From Anaerolineales bacterium UBA2029 (GTDB lineage Bacteria > Chloroflexota > Anaerolineae > Aggregatilineales > Aggregatilineaceae), in the NCBI GenBank assembly GCA_002332795.1, contig DDBP01000366.1, forward strand, positions 1 through 13,467: 13,467 bases of DNA. Reading direction: 5' to 3'. The notes beneath the pieces are model-generated. The model had not been told where the DNA came from. It ran no database searches and saw only the letters and a program-made list of their open reading frames with translations. The first letter of the stretch is position 1. The number at the start of each line of letters is the position of its first letter. Both the position numbers and the translations under genes were made by a program. This document shows, piece by piece, positions 1-6,409 of this stretch.

Positions 1-1536
1 CTCCTGAGTGGGGCTGTGCCACTGCACGGCCACCGACGTACCCTCGCCGATGCGGGTGTTGAGCGTCAGCGCCGCGCCAATGGCCGCCGCTCGCTCGCGC
101 ATGATGCGCAGCCCGAAATGATCGGCGGGCACGTTCTGGGGATCAAAGCCCTGCCCGTCGTCTGCAATGGTCAGGGCCACCTGTGTGGGTGTGGTCGCCA
201 GCTCGACGCGCAGAGTACGGGCGCGGGCGTGCTTGACGACGTTGCGCAGCGCTTCCTGCGCGATGCGATAGAGCGCCAACTGTATCTCAGCCGGGTAGAC
301 GTGCTGTCCCCCGTTGGCGGTGAATTCCACATCCAGCCGCGTGCGACCGGTGATGGCCTCAACCAGTTGACGCACCAGGTCGCGCAGGGGCGTCTCGACC
401 AGGGCCGCGGGGCGCAGTTCCAGCAGCAGGGTGCGCATCTCGGCCAGCGCACCGCGTGTCAGACGGCGCAGGTCGGCCACCCGCTGCAGGAACTCGTCTG
501 GGTCTTCCTGCCACAGTTGCGGCAGCACCTCGGCGATCAGGTTGGCAGAGAACAGGGTCTGCGTGACCGCGTCGTGCAGTTCGCGGGCCAGGCGCTGACG
601 CTCGGCCATCGTCGCCGCCTGCTCGGCCTGCATACGCAGGCGGGCGTTGGCAATGGCCAGCGCCACTTGATCGCCAAAGGCCACGGCCAGTTCGATATCT
701 TCCGGCGTCAGGTCGCGCGGCTCGGCGTAGTAGAGCACCAGGCTGCCGTACATTTCGTCGCGCATCCACAGCGGCACGGCCAGCACGGCCCGGTAATGCT
801 CCATGAGCTGCGTCAGCAACATTTCGCGGTGCGGGTCGCCCAGCCGCTGATAGTCCGGCAGCGCGGCGCGCATATCAGGCAGGTAGACGGGGCGATGTTC
901 GGACACCGCCCTGCCGATGGCCCCCACGCCCGGCGGCACCTGCATACCGGACACATAGTCGGCGGGCAGTTCGCGCGCCGCTTCCAGTTCGAGAATCGGC
1001 TGACCGCCCTCGTCGCGCAGCCGGAAGATGGCGACCGCACCCGCCTTGAGCAGACGTTGCGCCTCGACCATGATATATTCCAGGATTTCGCCCGCCGGAC
1101 GCTCGGAGTTGAGCACGTCCAGGATGCCGCGCAGCCCCTCGGCGATCAGGCGCTTCTCGTGCTCGTTGCGGATCAGGCGCTCGTATTTCTGCACCTGCTC
1201 GGTGACATCGCGCAGCGTGATCAACAGATGCACCCTACCCGCGTGCACAAACGTTGAGCGGCGCATTTCTACCGAGAGCGTCCCGCCATCCCGCCGCCGC
1301 AGCGACAGTTCCAGCGCAGGCGTTTCCTGAATGGCTGGCAACAGGTCTCCGTCCCCGCCGGGCAGAGACAGCAGCGCGTCCAGGGGCTGCCCGACTACTT
1401 CTGCCAGCGACGAGCCGATCAGCCGACACAGGGCCGGGTTGACGATGAGCACGCGCCCGTCTTCATCGGCCACCAACACGCCGTCGGGTAACTCGTCGAA
1501 AAGGTATTGATATAGCTCGGCAGTTGCAACCGTCAT
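1..1536 (-). CDS. PAS-GAF sensor histidine kinase, NarL/DesK type (3' end outside window)
   Basis: A cytoplasmic two-component sensor kinase that should autophosphorylate on histidine and pass the phosphate to a LuxR/NarL-type regulator not seen here. The frame is open from ATG at 1536 to the window edge, giving 512 residues with the stop missing. Domains in order: PAS at about 5-112 (LPDGVLVADEDGRVLIVNPA), a short linker, GAF at about 133-292, then a HisKA_3 dimerisation helix with RQRLARELHDAVTQTLF, phospho-acceptor His321. The HATPase_c domain has N-box N432 (ALRNVVKHA), G1 DDGQGF (460-465) and a last glycine box GEGTS (497-501), so only a short tail is missing. There is no signal peptide or membrane helix, so the signal is probably intracellular (redox, gas or small ligand), but neither PAS nor GAF reveals it. 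The gene lies after ugpE on the same strand but has its own candidate promoter. The family call is firm; the signal and any link to the neighbours are unknown. Confidence 0.93.
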   Translation of the reverse strand, partial: MTVATAELYQYLFDELPDGVLVADEDGRVLIVNPALCRLIGSSLAEVVGQPLDALLSLPGGDGDLLPAIQETPALELSLRRRDGGTLSVEMRRSTFVHAGRVHLLITLRDVTEQVQKYERLIRNEHEKRLIAEGLRGILDVLNSERPAGEILEYIMVEAQRLLKAGAVAIFRLRDEGGQPILELEAARELPADYVSGMQVPPGVGAIGRAVSEHRPVYLPDMRAALPDYQRLGDPHREMLLTQLMEHYRAVLAVPLWMRDEMYGSLVLYYAEPRDLTPEDIELAVAFGDQVALAIANARLRMQAEQAATMAERQRLARELHDAVTQTLFSANLIAEVLPQLWQEDPDEFLQRVADLRRLTRGALAEMRTLLLELRPAALVETPLRDLVRQLVEAITGRTRLDVEFTANGGQHVYPAEIQLALYRIAQEALRNVVKHARARTLRVELATTPTQVALTIADDGQGFDPQNVPADHFGLRIMRERAAAIGAALTLNTRIGEGTSVAVQWHSPTQE

Positions 1537-1586
1537 GGGGAAGGCACCTGCGCAGAGTGCGCGGTGATGCAGGCGATACGCCCCTG

Positions 1587-1595
1587 ATCATAGCA
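1587..1595 (-). promoter_or_regulatory. Extended -10 promoter candidate for the histidine kinase
   Basis: On the minus strand TGC-TATGAT is an extended -10 element (TGn plus a 5/6 match to TATAAT). It would start transcription about 45 bases before the kinase ATG. No convincing -35 box is seen, which is tolerated in extended -10 promoters. The ribosome binding site is weak (AGGTG about 8 bases before ATG). Confidence 0.4.
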
Positions 1596-1642
1596 CATTC
1601 GCCGGGCAGGGGGATGGGTATCCAGTGCACACGCGCAGAAGC

Positions 1643-1679
1643 CCCCCTCTCCGGCGTGCCGGTGTCGCCGGAGAGGGGG
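1643..1679 (-). terminator. GC-rich hairpin after ugpE, possible terminator or repeat core
   Basis: A perfect 14-base-pair inverted repeat (CCCCCTCTCCGGCG, 1643-1656, with 1666-1679) and a 9-base loop. It lies 14 bases past the ugpE stop codon and before the kinase promoter. No T-run follows on the minus strand, so it is not a textbook intrinsic terminator. It could end transcription weakly or protect the ugp mRNA 3' end. Its CTCTCC/GGAGAG arms resemble the centre of the repeat at 9862-9960, so it may be a reduced copy of the same family. Confidence 0.5.
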
Positions 1680-1693
1680 ATGAGTGCAGCGGG

Positions 1694-2566
1694 TTACTTG
1701 TCACGGGTGAGGGTGAAGCCACTCATGAACTGCTTTTGCAGCAGGATGAAGATGATCACCGGCGGCAGGCTGACGATCACCGTGCCCAACATCAGCGGCC
1801 CGAAGCGCAAGGCACCGCCGCCCAGGCGTAACGCCCCGATGCCAGTCTGCACCGTTTGCATATCCGGGTCGGACATGACCAGGTTCGGCCACAGGTACAT
1901 GTTCCAGGCGTAAATGGTCTGCACGACGGCCAGCGCCCCGATGGTGTTCCAGCTCATGGGCACCAGCACGCGGAACAGGAACTGCAGCGGATTGGCCCCG
2001 TCGAGTTGAGCCGCTTCGGATAGCTCCGCCGGTATACTGGAAAAATGCTGGCGGAACAGGAAGGTGCCCGTTGCGCTGGCAGTGAAGGGCACAATCAGCG
2101 CCCAGTAGGTGTTCTGCCAGTGCAGCTTGTTGATGAAGCGGAACAGGGCGATGATCAGCACTTCGGTGGGCATCATCAACGTGATGAGCACAAAGCCGAA
2201 GACCAGCCATTTGCCCGGAAAGCGGAAATAGACGAACGCCAGGCCGGAGAGCAGCGAGAAGATCGTCTTGCCCAGGGTGATGCCCAGGGTCATGATCACG
2301 CTGTTGATCATATAGGTGTGCAGATGGCGTTCGTAGAAAACCACGTGCCAGTTCTCGTGCAGCCCGCTGCCCGGCGTGAACTGATAGCGGAAGACTTCCG
2401 CATTGGTCTGTGTGCTGACGATGAGCGCGTAGAACAGCGGAATCCCCGACATGAAGCAGGCCACAATCAGGATGAGATGCGCGTACCAGCGCTTGGGCCA
2501 CCACCTGCGCACCTTCTGCCAGATAGCCGGTGTGACGCGAGCGCTTTCTCGTGAAACGACTGTCAT
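1694..2566 (-). CDS. ugpE: ABC importer inner-membrane permease, UgpE-like
   Basis: 290-residue permease of the binding-protein-dependent transport family (MalG/UgpE side), forming a membrane channel with the UgpA-like partner. About six membrane helices are visible; the first is near 30-50, after a basic cytoplasmic N-terminus (KVRRWWPKRW). The EAA loop that contacts the ATPase is at 184-203: EAAQLDGANPLQFLFRVLVP. From memory, stretches such as INS-ITLGK (88-100), FVYFRFP (111-117) and SATGTFLFRQ (164-173) closely match E. coli UgpE, which supports the Ugp name over a generic sugar permease. The start codon lies 4 bases after the ugpA stop, so the two are translationally close. A hairpin follows the stop. 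The glycerol-3-phosphate or glycerophosphodiester substrate is family inference. Confidence 0.9.
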   Translation of the reverse strand: MTVVSRESARVTPAIWQKVRRWWPKRWYAHLILIVACFMSGIPLFYALIVSTQTNAEVFRYQFTPGSGLHENWHVVFYERHLHTYMINSVIMTLGITLGKTIFSLLSGLAFVYFRFPGKWLVFGFVLITLMMPTEVLIIALFRFINKLHWQNTYWALIVPFTASATGTFLFRQHFSSIPAELSEAAQLDGANPLQFLFRVLVPMSWNTIGALAVVQTIYAWNMYLWPNLVMSDPDMQTVQTGIGALRLGGGALRFGPLMLGTVIVSLPPVIIFILLQKQFMSGFTLTRDK

Positions 2567-2570
2567 GGCC

Positions 2571-3767
2571 TCATACTCCGTAGGTGACCTGCCGCCCGCC
2601 CGTCCGGAACAGCACCACGGTGATGCCGATCACCGTCAGGAATAGCACGATCGATTCTGCGGCGGCTTTGCCCATGTCGTTGTTCTGCACGCCTAGCTGA
2701 ATCACGCGGTACATCATGGTTGTCGTGGAGCGGAGCGGGCCGCCGCCGGGCGTCAGGTAGTCAATGGTGGCATACGTCTCGAAGAAAGCATAAGTCAGGT
2801 TGGTGACGACCAGGAAGAAGGTGATGGGCGACAGCATGGGCCAGACGATATGCCAGAACCGCCGCAAGACCCCCGCGCCGTCAATCGCGCCCGCTTCGAT
2901 CAGGTCTTTGGGCACGTTCTGCAGGCCGGCGATGTAGAACAGGATGTTGAAGCCCATGGATTTCCACACGCTGGCCAGGATGATCGTCCAGGGCGCGACT
3001 TTGGGGTCATTCAGCCAGCCCAGTTTCAGGCCCAGCCACTTGCCCAGCAAGTAGTTGATCAGCCCTCCCGACGGGTTGAACATCAGCAGGAAGATGATCC
3101 CCGCCACGGCTGGAGACATGGCATAGGGCCAGACCAGCAGGATGCGGTAGATGGAAGCACCCCGCAGGGGCAGATAGGCCATGGTGGCGATCAACAACGA
3201 CAACCCCATGCTCAGCACGACGATGAAGAAGGACATGTACATCGTGCGCACGACCGTTTCGAAGTAGGTCTTGTCCTCCACCAGGCGGGTGAAGTTGTCC
3301 ACACAGACGAAGACCTCGCGCCGCGCGCCCAGCCGCGAGAGCATGGTCGAAAGGCGCAACGTCTCCAGCGAGGGGTAATACAGGAACAGCAGCAGGATGG
3401 TCAGGGTCGGCGCGAGCAGGGGCAGGGCAATCCACCAGTGCCGGAAGGCCCCCTGGCTCTGCTGCCCTTCGACCAGACTCTCGTGACGCAGTAGCTTGCC
3501 GCTGAGCCAGCCGAGGGGAGCCACGACGATGGCCGTACCTGCCGCAGCCAGGATCAGCCCGAACGCCTGATCCAGCGACTCGCGCCCCGCCTCGAAAGTG
3601 CAGTAGTCCAGCGGAGCCAGGAACAGGGCCGAGCCAAGCGCCCCGGCGATGGCTCCCAGGCCCAGGCCCAGCAGCCAGAGTCCACCGGCGCGTTTGAAGA
3701 TATAGGCTACGACAGCGGCCCCGATCGCTGCGCCCGCCAGCATCAGAACCACAGGAGAAACGACCAT
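2571..3767 (-). CDS. ugpA: ABC importer inner-membrane permease, UgpA-like, with extra N-terminal membrane region
   Basis: 398-residue permease, partner of UgpE. The canonical UgpA/MalF-type core begins near 111 (WWIALPLLAPTLTI, first core helix). It includes VWPYAMSPAVAGI (212-224) and the EAA loop at 291-310 (EAGAIDGAGVLRRFWHIVWP). The C-terminal part, with NLTYAFFET (323-331) and GGGPLRSTTT, recalls E. coli UgpA strongly. That protein is about 295 residues, so this one is about 105 longer at the N-terminus. The extension (1-110) carries three hydrophobic segments near 2-24, 29-53 and 69-91. ATG at 3767 is preceded by a weak purine-rich site (GAGAGAAAAAG). No ATG, GTG or TTG was found just before the core, and the extension is plausible membrane protein, so I keep the long start. 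It lies 108 bases after ugpB. Confidence 0.88.
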   Translation of the reverse strand: MVVSPVVLMLAGAAIGAAVVAYIFKRAGGLWLLGLGLGAIAGALGSALFLAPLDYCTFEAGRESLDQAFGLILAAAGTAIVVAPLGWLSGKLLRHESLVEGQQSQGAFRHWWIALPLLAPTLTILLLFLYYPSLETLRLSTMLSRLGARREVFVCVDNFTRLVEDKTYFETVVRTMYMSFFIVVLSMGLSLLIATMAYLPLRGASIYRILLVWPYAMSPAVAGIIFLLMFNPSGGLINYLLGKWLGLKLGWLNDPKVAPWTIILASVWKSMGFNILFYIAGLQNVPKDLIEAGAIDGAGVLRRFWHIVWPMLSPITFFLVVTNLTYAFFETYATIDYLTPGGGPLRSTTTMMYRVIQLGVQNNDMGKAAAESIVLFLTVIGITVVLFRTGGRQVTYGV

Positions 3768-3820
3768 GATGACTTTTTCTCTCTAGGCTTTCGGATCAGG
3801 ACTTTATGAGAAAACCCGAT

Positions 3821-3848
3821 TGGGGGGCGACTCCCGCGTCGCCCCCCA
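3821..3848 (-). promoter_or_regulatory. Intercistronic hairpin between ugpB and ugpA
   Basis: GGGGGGCGAC (3822-3831) pairs perfectly with 3838-3847 around a 6-base loop, and a flanking T-A pair makes 11 base pairs. It starts 28 bases after the ugpB stop. On the minus strand it is followed by AATCGGGTTTTCTC, so the T-run is offset by about six bases and termination would be partial at most. Such stems after binding-protein genes often stabilise the upstream mRNA and let the binding protein exceed the permeases. That role is inference. Confidence 0.6.
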
Positions 3849-3875
3849 GATGAAGAAAGCGCTGGTGCCCCGGAT

Positions 3876-5228
3876 TTACGGCGCGTTCAGCAGGTTGTAC
3901 TCCTCGATGATACGGTTGGCCTCGGCCACTGCCTCGTCGAGCACCGCCTTGGGATCGTCGTCGCTCAGCAGGACGCGGTCAATGGCCGCCGTGACCACGT
4001 TGCGGATGGCCGGGAAGCCGCCCACCAACGCGCCGCTGGTCGCCGGAGTGACCTTGCTCTGGGCGAGCTGCTGTACGGCGACTGTCTGGTTGGGCCACTG
4101 CTCGAACCAGCCTTCGGCTTCCAGCAGGTCGTAGGCGCTGTAGCGGATCGGGATGTAGCCGGTGATCTTGTGCCAGTCCGCCGCGTTCTCGGTATTGGTC
4201 AGGTAGATCAGGAAGCCCAGCGCGCCCTCTTCCACCGCCGGGTCGAGGCCGTCGGCCAGCCACAGGGTCGCGCCGCCGATCAGGTTGCCCGTCCAGCCCG
4301 TGTCGTCGTTGTAGGGCAGGAAGGAGGCGACCGTCTCGAAGCCGCCCTCGATGCCCATCTGCGTGTAGAGGGTCGTGTCGGAGCTGCTATAGGCGGCCAT
4401 GGCGACCTGCTGCGTCGAGTACGCCTGATCGACGGTAGACCAGGAGTCGCCGCCCTGCGCGCCGCTGTAGTACAGATACCCCTTGTTGTAGAGGTCATCC
4501 AGCCACTGCAGGATGGCAACGCCCGCTTCGCTGTTGAAGACGGCTTCGGTCGCGCGGGCCGAACGGCCATTGTCGTTGTTGACATACAGCGCGTTCTGCT
4601 GCGCCAGCCACTGCTCGAAGAACCAGCCATGATTGGGCCAGGTGAAGCAGTATTCCGGCGCATTCTCCAGGGCCATGATCGCTTCGCAGGCCTTCTCGAC
4701 CTCGTCCCAGGTCGCCGGCGGCTTTTCCCAGCCGGCAGCCCGCAGGTAGTTCATGTTGGAGAACATGATCGCCGAGGAGGTGTTCCAGGGCATCGAGGTC
4801 CACTTGCCGTCCAGCGTGTAGTAGGCGCGCACCGGCTCGACGAAGTCGTCGAAGTCCACCGGCATGCCGAGGATTTCGGTGCGGTCGCCCAGCGCATCGG
4901 CGATCGGCTTGAACAGGCCACTGTCGCGGGCGTCCTGCGTGCCAGCCTCGAAGAACTGCACGACGGCGGGCAGTTGGCCCTGCTCCGCGGCGACGGCCAC
5001 CTGCGCGAAGACGGTCTCGTAGCTGTAGCCGCCGGTGACGACGACCTCATACTGCGGGAACATCTCGTTGAAACGGGCGGCCACTTCCTTAGTCCAGTCC
5101 CAGCGATAGTCCTGGAAGGCGATCCAGACGTCAATCTTGATCTTTTCCTGCGCGACGCTCGTCGCCCCCGGCGCAGCCAGCGCCAGCATCATGACCAGCA
5201 CAACGGACAGAAATACGAGTTTTTTCAT
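3876..5228 (-). CDS. ugpB: Extracytoplasmic solute-binding protein, UgpB-like
   Basis: 450-residue binding protein that delivers substrate to the UgpA/UgpE channel from outside the membrane. A type I signal peptide is clear: MKK, a hydrophobic core to about residue 18, and a likely cut after A26 (TSVA-Q). There is no lipobox cysteine. The mature part is a family 1 binding protein. Several blocks resemble E. coli UgpB: QLPAVVQFFEAGTQD (85-99), WNTSSAIMFSNMNYLRAAGW (148-167), IGGATLWLADG (317-327), ENAADWHKITGYIPI (347-361) and GGFPAIR (403-409). The arginine in the last block is the position I would expect to hold the phosphate. The start has a strong site (GAGGTGAGGAG just before ATG). It is first in the ugp unit and separated from ugpA by a hairpin. 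The substrate could be glycerol-3-phosphate, a glycerophosphodiester or a related compound. Confidence 0.9.
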   Translation of the reverse strand: MKKLVFLSVVLVMMLALAAPGATSVAQEKIKIDVWIAFQDYRWDWTKEVAARFNEMFPQYEVVVTGGYSYETVFAQVAVAAEQGQLPAVVQFFEAGTQDARDSGLFKPIADALGDRTEILGMPVDFDDFVEPVRAYYTLDGKWTSMPWNTSSAIMFSNMNYLRAAGWEKPPATWDEVEKACEAIMALENAPEYCFTWPNHGWFFEQWLAQQNALYVNNDNGRSARATEAVFNSEAGVAILQWLDDLYNKGYLYYSGAQGGDSWSTVDQAYSTQQVAMAAYSSSDTTLYTQMGIEGGFETVASFLPYNDDTGWTGNLIGGATLWLADGLDPAVEEGALGFLIYLTNTENAADWHKITGYIPIRYSAYDLLEAEGWFEQWPNQTVAVQQLAQSKVTPATSGALVGGFPAIRNVVTAAIDRVLLSDDDPKAVLDEAVAEANRIIEEYNLLNAP

Positions 5229-5489
5229 CTCCTCACCTCAAACAGGCTAAATGATGCGGATGGACAGCAGTGCCGGAGCACCAGGCAGAACTCTAATCTC
5301 TGCACACTAAATCCACCCTAACTGTGGGTAAAAAGAACCTGACGATCCGGAATGGTGGGTGAACCTTCTTTAACTTCCTCCGGTAACGCCTCCTTTCGTG
5401 CAGAACCATCGCCGAGGGGTGCGCGCTGTGCCTGGCAGAAGAGCGGTGCGGCAGAGAGCGGGATCACCTGTTATCCCCGACTTACCGTC

Positions 5490-5518
5490 ATTGTATGCCA
5501 AAAAAGTCTCTGTGCCAA
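5490..5518 (-). promoter_or_regulatory. Sigma70-type promoter for the ugp operon
   Basis: On the minus strand -35 TTGGCA (5513-5518) and -10 TACAAT (5490-5495) are each 5/6 to consensus and are separated by exactly 17 bases. This is the best promoter in the window. It reads toward ugpB with a predicted start near 5483, leaving a leader of about 255 bases. The -35 box lies inside one of the CAACA/TGTTG repeat units, so a protein bound there would block polymerase. Confidence 0.65.
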
Positions 5519-5543
5519 CATAAGCCAACATGCCAGTTGTTGG
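5515..5543. promoter_or_regulatory. Operator-like CAACA repeats at the ugp promoter
   Basis: On the plus strand CCAACA occurs at 5515-5520 and 5525-5530, a direct repeat with a 10-base period. An inverted unit TGTTGG follows at 5538-5543. The first copy overlaps the -35 box. The same arrangement, CAACA-N5-CAACA with similar spacer bases, precedes the DeoR-type regulator gene at 11050-11065. DNA-binding proteins of the DeoR family commonly use repeated half-sites, so this is a candidate repressor operator. Confidence 0.45.
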
Positions 5544-5579
5544 ATTGCGCACACAGAACGCACACCCCTTTCACGCTGC

Positions 5580-6344
5580 TTAGAAGTAGTTGACGGTGAT
5601 GCCGCCGTCCACCACCAGGCTGGCCCCATTGACCCACGACGCCTCGTCCGACGCCAGATAGAGCGCGGCATAGGCCACGTCCGGCGGCTGCCCAAAGCGC
5701 CCCATGGGGATGCGGCGCAGGCGCAGCATCTTGGCTTCCTCGGTGGCGAAGAGCGTTTCCATCAGCGGTGTGATGATCGGGCCAGGGCAGATGGCGTTGG
5801 AACGCACCTTCTTGGGGCCGAACTGCACCGCCAGCGAATGGGTCAAGGCGATCACCGCGCCCTTGCTGGCGGTGTAGGCATCCTGCGGCACGGTGCAACC
5901 CACCAGAGCCACGAACGAGGCGATGTTGACCACGGCCCCGCCGCCCGCGTTGATGATCTCCGGAATGCCGTACTTGCAGCACAGGGCCACGCCCTGCACA
6001 TTCACATCCAGCACGCGCCGCCAGACCTCCGGCTCCATAGTCAGCACGGAGATGTCTTCGTCGGGCATGATGCCGGCGTTGTTGACCAGGGTGTCCACTT
6101 TGCCGAACTGTGCCACGCCCGCCTTGATCGCCTTCTCGACGTCGGCCTCCACGGCCACGTTGCCCGCGACGGCAATGGCCTGGCCGCCCGCCTGAGCGAT
6201 CATCTGCGCTGTCTGCTCGACTGTCTGCGCGTTGATGTCGTTGAGCACCAGCCGCGCGCCTTCTTTGGCGAAGAGCAGGGCCGTCTCGCGTCCCAGGCCG
6301 CTGCCCGCGCCGGTGATGAACGCCACTTTGTTCTCAAGTCGCAT
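5580..6344 (-). CDS. Classical short-chain dehydrogenase/reductase, probably NAD-dependent
   Basis: 254-residue classical SDR, the usual length, with a full active-site set. The cofactor motif is TGAGSGLG (11-18). D36, at the end of the second strand (LVLND), favours NAD over NADP. NNAG is at 88-91, and the catalytic tetrad is N115, S143, Y157 and K161 (YTASK). PGPI and the C-terminal WVNGASLVVDGG are typical. It should oxidise an alcohol or reduce a ketone/aldehyde in the cytoplasm, but the substrate cannot be read from the sequence. It is the last gene of the AOR, ligase, SDR unit, 65 bases after the ligase stop, with AGGAG 11 bases before ATG. In the pathway proposed here it would oxidise the hydroxyl of a gamma-glutamyl amino alcohol. 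A sugar or acyl reductase role is equally compatible with the family. Confidence 0.92.
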   Translation of the reverse strand: MRLENKVAFITGAGSGLGRETALLFAKEGARLVLNDINAQTVEQTAQMIAQAGGQAIAVAGNVAVEADVEKAIKAGVAQFGKVDTLVNNAGIMPDEDISVLTMEPEVWRRVLDVNVQGVALCCKYGIPEIINAGGGAVVNIASFVALVGCTVPQDAYTASKGAVIALTHSLAVQFGPKKVRSNAICPGPIITPLMETLFATEEAKMLRLRRIPMGRFGQPPDVAYAALYLASDEASWVNGASLVVDGGITVNYF

Positions 6345-6360
6345 GGTGTCTTTGGCTCCT

Positions 6361-6390
6361 TCTGTAAAATCTGCGCAAACCTGCGAAAAC
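6361..6390. repeat. CTGCGCAAA/CTGCGAAAA motif in the ligase-SDR gap
   Basis: The gap holds tandem-like CTGCG units (CTGCGCAAAC CTGCGAAAAC, 6371-6390). Strings of this kind are scattered in intergenic DNA of several phyla, as I recall. Only one copy lies in the window, so a repeat origin is a guess. Confidence 0.2.
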
Positions 6391-6409
6391 TATCCAAAAG
6401 CGTTGCTCT

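Larger units (their letters stand above)
5229..5579. other. Non-coding region between the SDR gene and ugpB; long ugp leader
   Basis: This 351-base gap holds the ugp promoter and operator-like repeats (about 5490-5543) and then a 5' leader of about 255 bases. I find no tRNA, recognisable riboswitch or convincing gene in the leader. On the minus strand two strong Shine-Dalgarno-like motifs occur near 5377-5396 (AAGGAGG and CGGAGGAAG) without a well-placed start codon. A 38-codon very basic open frame (5409 down to 5293) covers them but has no recognisable family. No T-run terminator was found for the SDR operon. Confidence 0.5.

Noticed and set aside
16..1257. Long plus-strand open frame of 413 codons
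   Set aside because: It is antisense to the histidine kinase, whose H, N and G boxes are all intact on the minus strand. The plus-strand translation has no recognisable domain.
5293..5409. A 38-codon minus-strand open frame in the ugpB leader, possible leader peptide
   Set aside because: It is strongly basic, has no good ribosome binding site before its ATG and no recognised family. It is mentioned under the leader but not called as a gene.
5555..5574. GTGTGCG-TTCT-GTGTGCG short direct repeat (minus strand) after the SDR gene
   Set aside because: It is not palindromic, so not a terminator, and too short to separate from chance in GC-rich DNA.
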